Shown: positions 18,390 to 27,405, counted from the first letter of the stretch. The stretch: 64,000 nt of DNA from Pseudomonas arsenicoxydans (GCF_900103875.1 NZ_LT629705.1:5341001-5405000); one strand, 5' to 3'. The notes: generated by a model not told the origin, from the letters alone. Made by a program: numbers and translations.

Positions 18390-19730
18390 ATGACGCTGCG
18401 CGTTTTGTTCCTGTTGATGCTGTGCGCCGGTTTGCCATTGACGACTTCGGCAAGCGATTTGCCAATCTCCGAAAATGGTCTGGTCTTGCGCATCCAGGGC
18501 TCCAATACCATCGGTGCGGCACTGGGGCCGGCGCTGGTCGAGGGGTTAATGCGCGAACAGGGCCTGCTCAAGGTTCACCGCGAAGTCCCGGACAAAGCCA
18601 ACGAACTGCGTATCGTCGGCGAAACCGCTCAGGGACAACGGGTAGCGGTGGATGTCGCGGCCCATGGTTCCAGCACCGGGTTCAGCGCCCTGAAAAACGC
18701 CTCGGCCGATCTCGCCGCCTCGTCGCGCCCGATCAAGGACAGCGAACGCCTGGAACTCGAACCGCTGGGCGACTTTAAAAGCCCCGAAGCCGAGCAAGTG
18801 ATTGCCATTGACGGACTGGCGATCATCCTCCATCCGCACAACCCGCTGAATCAACTCAACACCGAACAACTGGCGCGCATCTTCAGCGGCGAAGCCAAAA
18901 CCTGGGAAGAATTGGGCGGCCGTGGCGGGACGATTCATCTGTACGCGCGCGATGACCAATCGGGCACCTACGACACCTTCAAGGAATTGGTCCTCAGTCG
19001 TCGTGGGAAAACCCTGAATAGCGCCGCGAAACGCTTCGAATCCAGCGAGCAATTGTCCGACGCTGTCAGCCAGGACCCGCAAGGTATTGGTTTTATCGGG
19101 TTGCCGTACGTGCGCCAGGCCAAGGCCGTGGCAATCGTCGATGGACAATCCCAGGCCATGCCGCCGCTCAATAGCCTGATTGCCACGGAAGATTATCCGC
19201 TGTCCCGGCGACTGTTCTTTTACCTGCCGCCGCAGGGGAAAAACCCCTGGGCCCAAGCGCTGGTGACGTTTGCTCAAAGCAGCGAAGGCCAGGCAATTGT
19301 CGCGGCCAACGGCTTCATTGCCCAGACCGTGCAGGCCATGACGGTGACGCCAAACGCCCTGATGCCCGAGGCCTACCAGGCGCTCAGTCGTCATGCACAA
19401 CGCTTGTCGGTGAATTTTCGCTTTGAAGAAGGCAGCGCGACCCTGGACAACAAGGCCCGACAGGATTTGTCGCGGGTGCTCGACTATATAAAGCAGCACG
19501 ACAAGACCGCTCGGCAAGTGACGCTGGTGGGATTTGGCGATGCGAAGAGTGACCCGGCGCGTGCCGATCTGTTGTCGAAGCTGCGGGCCATGGCGGTGCG
19601 GCGCGAACTGGTGAAAGGAGGCGTAGTGTTTCGCGAGATACGCGGTTTTGGCGCCGAGATGCCGGTGGCGACGAACAGCGCGGATGAAGGGCGGATCAAG
19701 AATCGGCGGGTTGAGGTTTGGGTGTATTGA
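18390..19730 (+). CDS. PstS-like phosphate-binding protein fused to an OmpA peptidoglycan-binding domain
   Basis: A 446-residue secreted protein. A signal peptide (about residues 1-22, LPLTTSAS) leads into a PstS/PBP-like domain: IQGSNTIGAALGPAL, then AAHGSSTGFSALKNASADLAASSR, then YARDDQSGTYDTFKELVL and DPQGIGFIGLPYV. From about residue 340 an OmpA/MotB-like domain follows (LSVNFRFEEGSATLDNKARQDLSRVL ... NRRVEVWVY). The fusion would hold a phosphate-type binding domain on the cell wall; the role is unknown. SD AAGG precedes the start. The gene is flanked by two inverted copies of a 31-bp palindrome. Confidence 0.88.
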   Translation: MTLRVLFLLMLCAGLPLTTSASDLPISENGLVLRIQGSNTIGAALGPALVEGLMREQGLLKVHREVPDKANELRIVGETAQGQRVAVDVAAHGSSTGFSALKNASADLAASSRPIKDSERLELEPLGDFKSPEAEQVIAIDGLAIILHPHNPLNQLNTEQLARIFSGEAKTWEELGGRGGTIHLYARDDQSGTYDTFKELVLSRRGKTLNSAAKRFESSEQLSDAVSQDPQGIGFIGLPYVRQAKAVAIVDGQSQAMPPLNSLIATEDYPLSRRLFFYLPPQGKNPWAQALVTFAQSSEGQAIVAANGFIAQTVQAMTVTPNALMPEAYQALSRHAQRLSVNFRFEEGSATLDNKARQDLSRVLDYIKQHDKTARQVTLVGFGDAKSDPARADLLSKLRAMAVRRELVKGGVVFREIRGFGAEMPVATNSADEGRIKNRRVEVWVY

Positions 19731-19737
19731 CCAAGCA

Positions 19738-19768
19738 GATCGTTCCCACGCTCTGCGTGGGAACGATC
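19738..19768. repeat. 31-bp palindromic repeat (TCT-loop orientation)
   Basis: Exact reverse complement of the element at 18290-18320: 14-bp arms GATCGTTCCCACGC and GCGTGGGAACGATC around TCT. It lies between the convergent PstS-OmpA and acyl-CoA dehydrogenase genes and probably acts as a bidirectional terminator. Confidence 0.85.
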
Positions 19769-19781
19769 TGTGTGCAGTTGG

Positions 19782-21011
19782 TTACTGCCCGCTACGCATC
19801 ATCTCTTTTGGCACGTACTTGCCGATCTCGAACTTGCCAATCGCCGCGCGGTGCACTTCGTCCGGGCCGTCGGCCAGGCGCAGGGTGCGTTGCATGGCGT
19901 ACATGTAGGCCAGCGGGAAATCGTTGGACACCCCTGCCCCGCCATGCATCTGGATTGACCGGTCGATAACCCGCAAGGCCACGTTCGGCGCGACTACTTT
20001 GATCTGCGCAATCTCGCTTTTCGCAATCTTGTTGCCGACGGTGTCCATCATGTAAGCCGCTTTCAACGTCAGCAGACGCGCCATGTCGATTTCCATGCGC
20101 GAGTCGGCGATCTTGTCGATGTTGCCGCCCAGACGGGCCAGCGGTTTACCGAACGCGGTACGGTTCACCGCACGTTTGCACATCAATTCCAGCGCGCGCT
20201 CAGCCATGCCGATCGAACGCATGCAGTGGTGAATACGGCCCGGACCAAGACGACCCTGAGCGATTTCAAAGCCACGTCCTTCACCCAACAGGACGTTTTC
20301 GTACGGCACGCGCACGTTTTCAAACAGCACTTCAGCGTGGCCGTGCGGTGCATCGTCATAACCGAACACTGGCAGCGGACGAACGATCTTCACGCCCGGG
20401 GTATCCACCGGCACCAGAATCATCGAGTGCTGGGCGTGGCGCGGCGCATCCGGATTGCTCAGGCCCATGAAGATCAGGATCTTGCAGCGCGGATCACAAG
20501 CGCCTGAGGTCCACCATTTCTTGCCGTTGATCACCCACTCGTCGCCATCACGCAAGGCGCGGGCAGCCATGTTGGTGGCATCCGACGATGCGACGTCCGG
20601 TTCGGTCATGGCAAATGCCGAGCGGATCTCACCGCGCAACAGCGGCTCGAGCCAGCGTTGTTTCTGTTCTTCATTGGCGTAACGCACCAGGACTTCCATG
20701 TTGCCGGTGTCTGGCGCGGAGCAGTTGAATGGCTCTGGACCGAGCAGCGAGCGGCCCATGATCTCCGCCAGTGGCGCGTATTCGAGGTTGGTCAGGCCAG
20801 CACCGAGTTCGGACTCAGGCAGAAACAAATTCCACAGGCCTTCAGCCTTGGCCTTGAGTTTGAGCTCTTCCATGATCGCTGTCGGCTGCCAGCGATCGCC
20901 TTCGGCAACCTGGCGCTCGAACACTGCTTCGGCGGGATAAACGTAAGTGTCCATGAACGCGGTCACGCGCTCACGCAGTTCCTGAACCTTGGGCGAATAA
21001 GCGAAATCCAT
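19782..21011 (-). CDS. Acyl-CoA dehydrogenase family protein
   Basis: A 409-residue flavoenzyme with all acyl-CoA dehydrogenase blocks: N-terminal helical domain, [16 protein letters not shown] and [16 protein letters not shown] (FAD contact), the C-terminal helical domain beginning [22 protein letters not shown], and [19 protein letters not shown]. The last is typical of the ACAD10/11-like group that uses longer or branched acyl-CoAs. It makes 2-enoyl-CoA and passes electrons to ETF. The ATG at 21011 has AAGAAGG upstream. It is divergent from a LysR gene, its likely regulator. Substrate unknown. Confidence 0.9.
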   Translation of the reverse strand: MDFAYSPKVQELRERVTAFMDTYVYPAEAVFERQVAEGDRWQPTAIMEELKLKAKAEGLWNLFLPESELGAGLTNLEYAPLAEIMGRSLLGPEPFNCSAPDTGNMEVLVRYANEEQKQRWLEPLLRGEIRSAFAMTEPDVASSDATNMAARALRDGDEWVINGKKWWTSGACDPRCKILIFMGLSNPDAPRHAQHSMILVPVDTPGVKIVRPLPVFGYDDAPHGHAEVLFENVRVPYENVLLGEGRGFEIAQGRLGPGRIHHCMRSIGMAERALELMCKRAVNRTAFGKPLARLGGNIDKIADSRMEIDMARLLTLKAAYMMDTVGNKIAKSEIAQIKVVAPNVALRVIDRSIQMHGGAGVSNDFPLAYMYAMQRTLRLADGPDEVHRAAIGKFEIGKYVPKEMMRSGQ

Positions 21012-21112
21012 GAGCAATTACCTTCTTGGGAAGAGGTTGTTTAGGTCATGCAATCGATGCTAGAACAGCTACGAAAATTTACCTAGCCTATTCTCGGCGT
21101 GTATTAACATTC

Positions 21113-21136
21113 ATCACCGATATATGATCGGGTGAT
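21113..21136. promoter_or_regulatory. Candidate LysR operator between the acyl-CoA dehydrogenase and its LysR
   Basis: ATCACC (21113-21118) and GGTGAT (21131-21136) form an inverted repeat with a 12-nt AT-rich spacer, 54 nt before the LysR start. Position and symmetry suit a LysR activation site for the divergent genes; no direct evidence. Confidence 0.4.
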
Positions 21137-21189
21137 CGCAAAGGCCTCCGGCCACAACAAAAAGCCCCAAACAATAAGAGTGCCGCGCA

Positions 21190-22119
21190 ATGAATCTGAG
21201 CAAGGTCGACCTCAACCTTTTCATCGTCTTCGACGCGATCTACACCGAAGCCAATCTGACCCGCGCCGGGCAGATTGTCGGCATTACTCAGCCTGCGGTA
21301 TCGAACGCCCTGGCCCGCCTGCGCGAGACCTTCAACGACCCGTTATTCGTGCGCACCGCACAAGGCATGGTGCCGACACCGATGGCGCAGAACATCATCG
21401 GGCCCGTGCGTAACGCCCTCTCGCTGCTGCGCGTGTCGGTGCAGGAAAGCCGGATTTTCAACCCGCTGCAAGCGGTCAAGACGTATCGCATCAGCATGAC
21501 CGACCTCACCGAGGCCGTGATTCTGCCGCCGCTGTTCCAGCGCCTGCGCCGTCTGGCGCCGACAGTGATCATCGAGAGCTTCCTGTCGAAACGCCGGGAG
21601 ACCACCAAGGAGCTGGCGGCCGGACGACTCGACTTTGCCGTCGATGCGCCGCTCAACACCGACCCGCAAGTGCGCCACGTCAAGCTGATGGAAGACCGTT
21701 ACGTGTGCGCCATGCGCAAGGGCCATCCGCTGGCGGGCAAGGAGAAATTCACCCTCGACGACTACCTGTCGCTGACCCACATTCACATTTCCAGCCGCCG
21801 CAGCGGATTGGGCCATGTCGACCTGGCCCTTGGGAAAATGGGCATTCAGCGCAAGATCGCCCTGCGTTCGCAGCATTACCTGATGGCCTCCCAGGTGCTG
21901 CAGCAGACCGACATGGTCATGACCGTGCCCGAGCGTTTCGCCCGTCGCCATGAGCTGTATTCGGTGAACCTGCCGGTCAACGACGTTCCGCCGGTGGAAA
22001 CCCATCTTTACTGGCACGAAAGCACCGACCAGGACCCGGCCAACCGCTGGATGCGCGAGCAGATGATCGAGTTGTGCCAGCAAGTGACGGCGCATGAGAA
22101 GAAGCTCGATAAGGTGTAG
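21190..22119 (+). CDS. LysR-family regulator, probably of the divergent acyl-CoA dehydrogenase
   Basis: A 309-residue LysR protein of the NodD/LeuO-like branch. The DNA-binding region is LNLFIVFDAIYTEANLTRAGQIVGITQPAVSNALARLRETFNDPLFVRT at residues 8-56, followed by the substrate-binding domain (about residues 95-300) that senses a small metabolite. It is transcribed divergently from the acyl-CoA dehydrogenase with 178 bp between, the usual arrangement for a LysR and its target. No SD stronger than GAG is visible. Confidence 0.9.
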   Translation: MNLSKVDLNLFIVFDAIYTEANLTRAGQIVGITQPAVSNALARLRETFNDPLFVRTAQGMVPTPMAQNIIGPVRNALSLLRVSVQESRIFNPLQAVKTYRISMTDLTEAVILPPLFQRLRRLAPTVIIESFLSKRRETTKELAAGRLDFAVDAPLNTDPQVRHVKLMEDRYVCAMRKGHPLAGKEKFTLDDYLSLTHIHISSRRSGLGHVDLALGKMGIQRKIALRSQHYLMASQVLQQTDMVMTVPERFARRHELYSVNLPVNDVPPVETHLYWHESTDQDPANRWMREQMIELCQQVTAHEKKLDKV

Positions 22120-22143
22120 GGCTTTGCACCGCGTTATCGTTCT

Positions 22144-22209
22144 TCGCGGGCAAGCCCGCTCCCACAGGTATAGCGCGATCCCTGTGGGAGCGGGCTTACC
22201 CGCGATGAG
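22144..22209. repeat. REPIN (two inverted REP sequences)
   Basis: TTCGCGGGCAAGCCCGCTCC at 22144-22163 and its near-inverse GGAGCGGGCTTACCCGCGAT at 22188-22207 form a paired REP element after the LysR gene. It is a genus-typical non-autonomous mobile repeat. Confidence 0.85.
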
Positions 22210-22239
22210 GCCAGCAGCAACACCAAGGATCCATGCCCC

Positions 22240-22255
22240 TTGACGTAAACGTCAA
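22240..22255. promoter_or_regulatory. LiuR operator in front of liuR (autoregulation)
   Basis: TTGACGTAAACGTCAA has 7-bp arms TTGACGT/ACGTCAA. It matches the two sites at 26121-26136 and 26164-26179 in front of the acyl-CoA ligase and liuA, giving the shared pattern TTNACGTWAACGTMAA. It lies 44 nt before the liuR start. Confidence 0.8.
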
Positions 22256-22298
22256 CCTGCCATTAGCTTAGCATCATGACCTTTTTTTGAGCGCTTCC

Positions 22299-22700
22299 AT
22301 GAGCAGCCAGACCTATAGCATTTCCGACCTCGCCCGCGAGCTCGACATCACCACGCGGGCCATTCGCTTTTATGAAGAGCAAGGCCTGCTCAGCCCTGAG
22401 CGTCGTGGCCAGGAGCGCATTTATACCCCGCGCGACAAGGTCAGCCTGAAGCTGATCCTGCGGGGCAAGCGCATTGGCTTCTCCCTGGCTGAATGCCGCG
22501 AGCTGATCGAACTCTACGACCCCACCGGCGGCAATCAGAAACAACTGCAAACCATGTTGAGCAAGATCGCCGAGCGCCGCGAACAGCTGGAGCAGCAGAT
22601 GCTCGACATCGAGCAGATGAAGCTGGAACTGGACACCGCACAAGAGCGCTGCACCCAGGCGTTGGAGCAGACGATCAAGAGCCAGGAAACGGTTCAATAG
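22299..22700 (+). CDS. liuR: MerR-family regulator LiuR of leucine/isovalerate catabolism
   Basis: A 133-residue MerR protein. The winged helix is at residues 5-75 (TYSISDLARELDITTRAIRFYEEQGLL), followed by a long dimerisation coiled coil. It lacks metal-binding cysteines, as in LiuR. Known LiuR proteins repress the liu genes and respond to pathway acyl-CoA intermediates. I use the ATG at 22299; an upstream in-frame TTG at 22287 is less likely. An operator of the same type is found in front of this gene and in front of liuA. liuE lies downstream beyond a REPIN. Confidence 0.9.
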   Translation: MSSQTYSISDLARELDITTRAIRFYEEQGLLSPERRGQERIYTPRDKVSLKLILRGKRIGFSLAECRELIELYDPTGGNQKQLQTMLSKIAERREQLEQQMLDIEQMKLELDTAQERCTQALEQTIKSQETVQ

Positions 22701-22713
22701 GTCAACACGATCT

Positions 22714-22808
22714 CCTGTGGGAGCGGGCTTGCCCGCGATGAGGTCATGGCATTCAACATTGATGCTGGCTGACCCACCGCTATCGCGGGCAAGCCCGCTC
22801 CTACAGGG
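22714..22808. repeat. REPIN between liuR and liuE
   Basis: CCTGTGGGAGCGGGCTTGCC at 22714-22733 and its inverse ending at 22808 (TATCGCGGGCAAGCCCGCTC) frame a 45-nt spacer. It lies 40 nt before the liuE start. Confidence 0.85.
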
Positions 22809-22847
22809 TTCCCTCAGTATTCAGACAATCAGCACAGGTCGATTCCC

Positions 22848-23747
22848 ATGTCCCTACCCACCCACGTACGCCTGGTCGAAGTCGGCCCCCGCGACGGTCT
22901 GCAAAACGAAGCCCAACCGATCAGCGTTGCCGACAAGGTACAACTGGTCGACGCGCTGACCGCCGCAGGCCTTGGCTACATCGAAGTCGGCAGCTTCGTC
23001 TCGCCCAAGTGGGTGCCGCAAATGGCCGGTTCCGCAGAAGTCTTCGCGCAGATCCAGCGCAAGCCCGGCGTGACCTATGGTGCACTCGCCCCCAACCTGC
23101 GCGGGTTTGAAGATGCAATCGCGGCCGGGGTCAAGGAAGTCGCGGTGTTCGCAGCGGCCTCCGAAGCGTTTTCGCAACGCAACATCAACTGCTCGATCAG
23201 CGAAAGTCTTGAGCGTTTCGTGCCAATCATGGACGCGGCGAAACAACACGGCGTGAGCGTGCGCGGTTACGTGTCCTGCGTGCTGGGCTGTCCTTACGAA
23301 GGTAACGTTGCGCCTGAGCAAGTCGCTTACGTCGCCCGCGAGCTCTACGCCATGGGCTGCTATGAAGTCTCCCTGGGCGACACCATCGGCACCGGCACCG
23401 CCGGCGCGACCCGCAAGATGTTCGAAGTGGTCTCGGCCCAGGTGCCGCGTGAAAAGCTGGCCGGACATTTCCATGACACCTATGGCCAGGCTATGGCCAA
23501 CATCTACGCCAGTCTGCTGGAAGGCATCGCGGTGTTCGACAGCTCCATCGCCGGCCTCGGCGGCTGCCCGTACGCCAAGGGCGCCAGCGGTAACGTCGCC
23601 ACCGAAGACGTGGTGTACCTGCTCAATGGTCTGGGCATCGACACCGGAATAGACCTGGACGCCTTGATTCTGGCCGGCCAGCAGATTTGCTCCGTGCTGG
23701 GACGTCCGACCGGTTCGCGCGTGGCAAAGGCTCGCAGCGCCCAGTGA
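22848..23747 (+). CDS. liuE: Hydroxymethylglutaryl-CoA lyase
   Basis: A 299-residue HMGL-like TIM-barrel enzyme. It shows VEVGPRDGLQNE (metal and substrate site) near residue 8, the HFHDTYGQA metal histidines around residue 207, and the signature GLGGCPYAKGASGNVATED with the catalytic Cys around residue 237. It splits HMG-CoA to acetoacetate and acetyl-CoA, the last step of leucine degradation, in the cytoplasm. It is separated from liuABCD by the crcY locus and an opposite-strand acyl-CoA ligase, unlike the contiguous liuRABCDE of P. aeruginosa. Confidence 0.93.
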   Translation: MSLPTHVRLVEVGPRDGLQNEAQPISVADKVQLVDALTAAGLGYIEVGSFVSPKWVPQMAGSAEVFAQIQRKPGVTYGALAPNLRGFEDAIAAGVKEVAVFAAASEAFSQRNINCSISESLERFVPIMDAAKQHGVSVRGYVSCVLGCPYEGNVAPEQVAYVARELYAMGCYEVSLGDTIGTGTAGATRKMFEVVSAQVPREKLAGHFHDTYGQAMANIYASLLEGIAVFDSSIAGLGGCPYAKGASGNVATEDVVYLLNGLGIDTGIDLDALILAGQQICSVLGRPTGSRVAKARSAQ

Positions 23748-23756
23748 TGTGTCCAG

Positions 23757-23897
23757 GTGTTACCGCCACATCTCAAACGTGGGGGATAAGCGAGTAACAC
23801 GGAAACAAATTGTAGGGGTTTGCCTGAGGGATATATCCTACGAAAAACTCAAAGCCTTGATTTTAAAGGCTTTTAAAAAGTTGGCACGGCTTCTGCT
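23757..23897 (+). promoter_or_regulatory. Sigma-54 promoter of crcY with IHF site and candidate CbrB sites
   Basis: Three elements lie in the right order. A sigma-54 promoter TTGGCACGGCTTCTGCT (23881-23897) has the GG and GC doublets exactly 10 nt apart. A perfect IHF consensus in reverse orientation, CAAAGCCTTGATT (YAANNNNTTGATW), is at 23850-23862. An inverted pair GTGTTAC (23757-23763) and GTAACAC (23794-23800) sits further upstream, where an enhancer-binding protein would act. Known crcZ/crcY promoters are driven by CbrB and sigma-54; assigning the inverted pair to CbrB is inference. The predicted transcription start is near 23907. Confidence 0.85.
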
Positions 23898-23906
23898 ATC
23901 TCTATG

Positions 23907-24290
23907 GCATAACAAGAACAAAAAAAGCGGCAAACCTAATAAAAATAAGACGTAACGACTCTGACATAACAAAAACAACACGGCAGAGACGCAGCTAACA
24001 GATTTTTTTGGAGAGGATGTGCTTTTCAGGGTGCTTTTCGGAGTAACCCGCAACCGGGCAGAGAACAATAAAACTACCTTCAGGTAGCTCCCGAACTGGT
24101 TGGATCGCTCAGCGAAAAAGTAGATCAGCGCTCAAAAAAATACGTTTGCTCTTGATCCCGGATGGGGATCGACAAAAACAGCGGTAAAGGGTCACGGTCC
24201 CTAAAAACAACAACAGACCGCCCCTCAATAATAAAAAAAGAGCATGCGCAACGACAAATTAAAGGGGAGCTTCGGCTCCCCTTTGTGCTT
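23907..24290 (+). ncRNA. crcY: CrcY/CrcZ-type sRNA, antagonist of Hfq-Crc catabolite repression
   Basis: About 384 nt of low-GC, non-coding DNA behind the sigma-54 promoter, ending in a strong intrinsic terminator; known CrcY and CrcZ are of about this length. It carries repeated A-rich 'CA' motifs that bind Hfq: AACAAGAACAAAAAAA (23911), AACAAAAACAACA (23968), AACAATAAAA (24064), ACAAAAACA (24172), AAAAACAACAACA (24203) and AATAATAAAAAAA (24227). Such RNAs sequester Hfq-Crc when preferred carbon runs out and so relieve repression of catabolic genes. I choose the name crcY because in P. putida crcY lies next to the HMG-CoA lyase gene, as here. Short ORFs across it have no ribosome sites and are not real. 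Confidence 0.85.
24261..24290 (+). terminator. Intrinsic terminator of crcY
   Basis: A perfect 10-bp stem AAAGGGGAGC / GCTCCCCTTT closed by a stable TTCG tetraloop (24261-24284), followed by a T-rich stretch. Confidence 0.85.
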
Positions 24291-24314
24291 TCTGCGATTC
24301 GGGCTTTCACCACC

Positions 24315-24352
24315 GTCCCTGTGGGAGCCAGCAGGCTGGCTCCCACAGGGAC
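24315..24352. repeat. 38-bp perfect palindrome after the acyl-CoA ligase gene
   Basis: Eighteen-base arms (GTCCCTGTGGGAGCCAGC and its exact complement) around a central AG. It lies 7 nt beyond the acyl-CoA ligase stop on the minus strand and probably serves as its terminator. It looks like a REP relative with a different head sequence. Confidence 0.75.
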
Positions 24353-24359
24353 GAAATTG

Positions 24360-26057
24360 TCAGACCTGCTTTTCGCGTAACTCCTCGATACTGATCTCGC
24401 GCATGCGGAATTTCTGGATCTTGCCGGTCACGGTCATCGGAAACTCTTCCACAAACTTGAAGTAGCGCGGCGTCTTGAAGTGCGCGATGCGCTCTTTGCA
24501 CCAGGCCTGCAGCTCTTGTTCCGTGGCGCTATGGCCCGGGTGGAACTTGATCCAGGCGACAATCTCTTCGCCATAACGCGAGCACGGAATCCCGATCACC
24601 TGCACATCGGCTACCGCCGGATGGGTAAAGAAGAACTCTTCCAGCTCACGCGGGTAAACATTCTCGCCGCCGCGGATGATCATGTCCTTGTTGCGCCCGG
24701 CAATGCAGACGTAGCCTTCCTCGTTCATGCTGGCCAGGTCACCGGTGTGCATCCAGCCGGCCTGATCGATGGCTTCGGCGGTGCCTTGCGGGTTGTTCCA
24801 GTAGCCGAGCATCACGCTGTAGCCGCGCGTGCACAGTTCACCGATGGTGCCGCGTGGCACCAGGTTGCCCGCCTCGTCGATGATCTTGCTTTCCAGTTGC
24901 GGCTGGGTGCGGCCGACGGTGGTGACGCGCAATTCCAGTTCGTCTGACGGACCGGTCTGCAATGACACCGGACTGGTCTCCGTCATACCGTAGGCAATCT
25001 GCACTTCGCTCATGTGCATTTCGCTGATCACCCGGCGCATCACCTCAATCGGACACGTCGCCCCGGCCATGATCCCGGTGCGCAGGCTCGACAGATCAAA
25101 CTCGGCACGCTGCGGCTGATCAAGCATGGCGATGAACATGGTCGGCACGCCGTAGAGCGCCGTGGCCTTTTCTTCCGCCACTGTGGTCAGGGTCAGCAGC
25201 GGATCGAACGCGTCGTTGGGGTAAATCATGGTGCTGCCGTGGGTGATGCAACCGAGGTTGCCCATGACCATGCCGAAGCAGTGATACAGCGGCACCGGAA
25301 TCACCAGCCGGTCGCTGGACGTCAGGCCGAGGCTTTCGCCGACCATGTAACCGTTGTTGAGAATATTGTAGTGACTGAGGGTCGCGCCTTTCGGGAAGCC
25401 CGTGGTGCCGGAGGTGTATTGGATGTTCACTGGCTGGTCGAAATGCAAACTGTCCTGACGCGCGTGCAATTGCTCTGTCGACACGCTGCTCGCCAGGTCG
25501 GCCAGTTGCGACCACGGCAGGAAGCCGGATGGCGGCTGTGCGTCCAGGCTGATGACACCGCGCAACTCGGGCAAGCGCTCGCTCTGCAATTTACCGATGG
25601 ATTGCTCAGCCAGCTCCGGTACAAGGCCCTGGAGCATGCCGTGATAATTGGAGGTCTTGAACGAACCCGCGCAGACCAGCCATTGGCAGCCGGATTGCTT
25701 CAACACGTATTCGAGTTCGGAGCTGCGATACGCCGGGTTGATGTTGACCAGGATCACACCGATTTTTGCGCTGGCGAACTGGCTTATGCACCACTGCGCG
25801 CAGTTCGGTGCCCAGATGCCGAGCCGGTCACCGGTCTGCAATCCCAACGCCAACAGTGCTTTGGCGTGCAGGTCGACGGCTTCGGCCAGTTGCTGCCAGG
25901 TGTAGCGCAGCTGTTGATGACGCACGACCAGCGCCTCCCCGGTCGGATACTGAGCGACGGTCTGATCGAACTTTTCGCCGATGGTCATCGCCAACAAGGC
26001 TTTGTCCTGGGATCCACGAGTGTAGCTGCGCTGCGGGTTTGCACTGGGTTGATCCAT
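24360..26057 (-). CDS. AMP-binding acyl-CoA ligase of the liu regulon
   Basis: A 565-residue acyl-CoA synthetase. Motifs: [20 protein letters not shown] (P-loop), [47 protein letters not shown], and the C-terminal catalytic Lys in [14 protein letters not shown]. It activates a carboxylic acid to its CoA ester through an acyl-adenylate in the cytoplasm. It is divergent from liuA and shares the intergenic region with two LiuR operators, so it is probably co-regulated and may activate a branched or medium-chain acid feeding the pathway (inference). Its leader has AATAAAGACAATAGG, an A-rich stretch that could bind Hfq-Crc. Confidence 0.9.
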   Translation of the reverse strand: MDQPSANPQRSYTRGSQDKALLAMTIGEKFDQTVAQYPTGEALVVRHQQLRYTWQQLAEAVDLHAKALLALGLQTGDRLGIWAPNCAQWCISQFASAKIGVILVNINPAYRSSELEYVLKQSGCQWLVCAGSFKTSNYHGMLQGLVPELAEQSIGKLQSERLPELRGVISLDAQPPSGFLPWSQLADLASSVSTEQLHARQDSLHFDQPVNIQYTSGTTGFPKGATLSHYNILNNGYMVGESLGLTSSDRLVIPVPLYHCFGMVMGNLGCITHGSTMIYPNDAFDPLLTLTTVAEEKATALYGVPTMFIAMLDQPQRAEFDLSSLRTGIMAGATCPIEVMRRVISEMHMSEVQIAYGMTETSPVSLQTGPSDELELRVTTVGRTQPQLESKIIDEAGNLVPRGTIGELCTRGYSVMLGYWNNPQGTAEAIDQAGWMHTGDLASMNEEGYVCIAGRNKDMIIRGGENVYPRELEEFFFTHPAVADVQVIGIPCSRYGEEIVAWIKFHPGHSATEQELQAWCKERIAHFKTPRYFKFVEEFPMTVTGKIQKFRMREISIEELREKQV

Positions 26058-26120
26058 GACGACCCCTATTGTCTTTATTAGTGGGTTGATACAGAAGATG
26101 TGCCTCTACTCTCGCTCAAG

Positions 26121-26179
26121 TTGACGTTAACGTAAAGGGTGATTGACAGCCATTCGTCACAGGCTTACGTTAACGTAAA
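26121..26179. promoter_or_regulatory. Two LiuR operators between the acyl-CoA ligase gene and liuA
   Basis: TTGACGTTAACGTAAA (26121-26136) and CTTACGTTAACGTAAA (26164-26179), the second with the perfect 14-bp palindrome TTACGTTAACGTAA. Centres are 43 bp apart, one site near each divergent promoter. They match the site in front of liuR, which ties the three transcription units together. Confidence 0.85.
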
Positions 26180-26234
26180 GGTGAGAGCCGAATCACTGCC
26201 CTCCCCACCCTACAAAAACGCCAAAAGGTGACCC

Positions 26235-27398
26235 ATGAGCTACCCATCCCTGAACTTTGCCCTCGGTGAAACCATCGACATGCTGCGCGATCAGGTTCAG
26301 TCCTTCGTCGCCAAAGAGATCGCGCCGCGCGCGGCCCAGATCGACATCGACAACCTGTTCCCGGCCGACTTGTGGCGCAAATTCGGCGACATGGGCCTGC
26401 TGGGCATCACCGTGGCGGAAGAATACGGCGGCGCTGGCCTGGGTTATCTGGCCCACGTTGTGGCCATGGAAGAAATCAGCCGTGGCTCAGCCTCGGTCGC
26501 CCTGTCCTACGGCGCGCATTCCAACCTGTGCGTGAACCAGATCAACCGCAACGGCAATCACGAACAGAAAACCAAGTACCTGCCGAAACTGATCAGTGGC
26601 GAGCACGTCGGTGCCCTGGCCATGAGTGAGCCGAATGCCGGCTCCGACGTGGTGTCGATGAAATTGCGCGCCGATAAACGCGGCGATCACTACGTGCTCA
26701 ACGGCAGCAAAACCTGGATCACCAACGGTCCGGACGCCAATACCTACGTGATCTACGCCAAGACCGACCTGGAAAAAGGCCCACATGGCATCACCGCGTT
26801 TATCGTCGAACGTGACTGGAAAGGCTTCAGCCGCAGCAACAAGTTCGACAAGCTGGGCATGCGCGGCTCCAACACCTGCGAACTGTTCTTCGACGACGTT
26901 GAAGTGCCGGAAGAAAACATCCTCGGCATCCTCAACGGCGGCGTGAAAGTTTTGATGAGCGGCCTCGACTACGAGCGCGTCGTGCTGTCCGGCGGCCCGA
27001 CCGGGATCATGCAGGCCTGCATGGACCTGATCGTTCCGTACATCCACGACCGCAAGCAATTCGGCCAGAGCATCGGCGAATTCCAGCTGATCCAGGGCAA
27101 AGTCGCCGACATGTACACCCAACTCAACGCCAGCCGTGCCTACCTGTATGCGGTGGCCCAGGCGTGCGAGCGTGGCGAAACCGCCCGCAAGGACGCTGCT
27201 GGAGTAATCCTCTACAGCGCCGAATGCGCGACCCGAATGGCCCTCGACGCGATCCAGATTCTCGGTGGCAACGGCTACATCAACGAATTCCCGGCCGGAC
27301 GCCTGTTGCGTGACGCCAAGCTGTACGAAATCGGTGCTGGCACCAGTGAGATCCGTCGCATGCTGATCGGTCGCGAACTGTTCAACGAGACGAAATGA
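26235..27398 (+). CDS. liuA: Isovaleryl-CoA dehydrogenase
   Basis: A 387-residue acyl-CoA dehydrogenase with the isovaleryl-specific catalytic Glu placed in the G helix ([14 protein letters not shown]247) rather than near the C-terminus, plus [32 protein letters not shown] and [20 protein letters not shown]. It oxidises isovaleryl-CoA to 3-methylcrotonyl-CoA with ETF as acceptor. AAGG 8 nt upstream marks the ATG. It is first in liuABCD. An A-rich stretch (ACAAAAAC, 26212) overlaps the leader next to the ribosome site and is a possible Hfq-Crc target. Confidence 0.95.
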   Translation: MSYPSLNFALGETIDMLRDQVQSFVAKEIAPRAAQIDIDNLFPADLWRKFGDMGLLGITVAEEYGGAGLGYLAHVVAMEEISRGSASVALSYGAHSNLCVNQINRNGNHEQKTKYLPKLISGEHVGALAMSEPNAGSDVVSMKLRADKRGDHYVLNGSKTWITNGPDANTYVIYAKTDLEKGPHGITAFIVERDWKGFSRSNKFDKLGMRGSNTCELFFDDVEVPEENILGILNGGVKVLMSGLDYERVVLSGGPTGIMQACMDLIVPYIHDRKQFGQSIGEFQLIQGKVADMYTQLNASRAYLYAVAQACERGETARKDAAGVILYSAECATRMALDAIQILGGNGYINEFPAGRLLRDAKLYEIGAGTSEIRRMLIGRELFNETK

Positions 27399-27405
27399 AT
27401 TTCGT

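Noticed and set aside
22144..22808. Repeated GC-rich units as a possible CRISPR array
   Set aside because: The units are inverted REP pairs with unequal spacers and no direct-repeat periodicity; no cas genes are present.
23749..24068. Small open frames in the liuE-ligase gap
   Set aside because: They overlap the sigma-54/IHF/sRNA elements, are Lys/Asn-rich from the A-rich RNA motifs, and lack ribosome sites.
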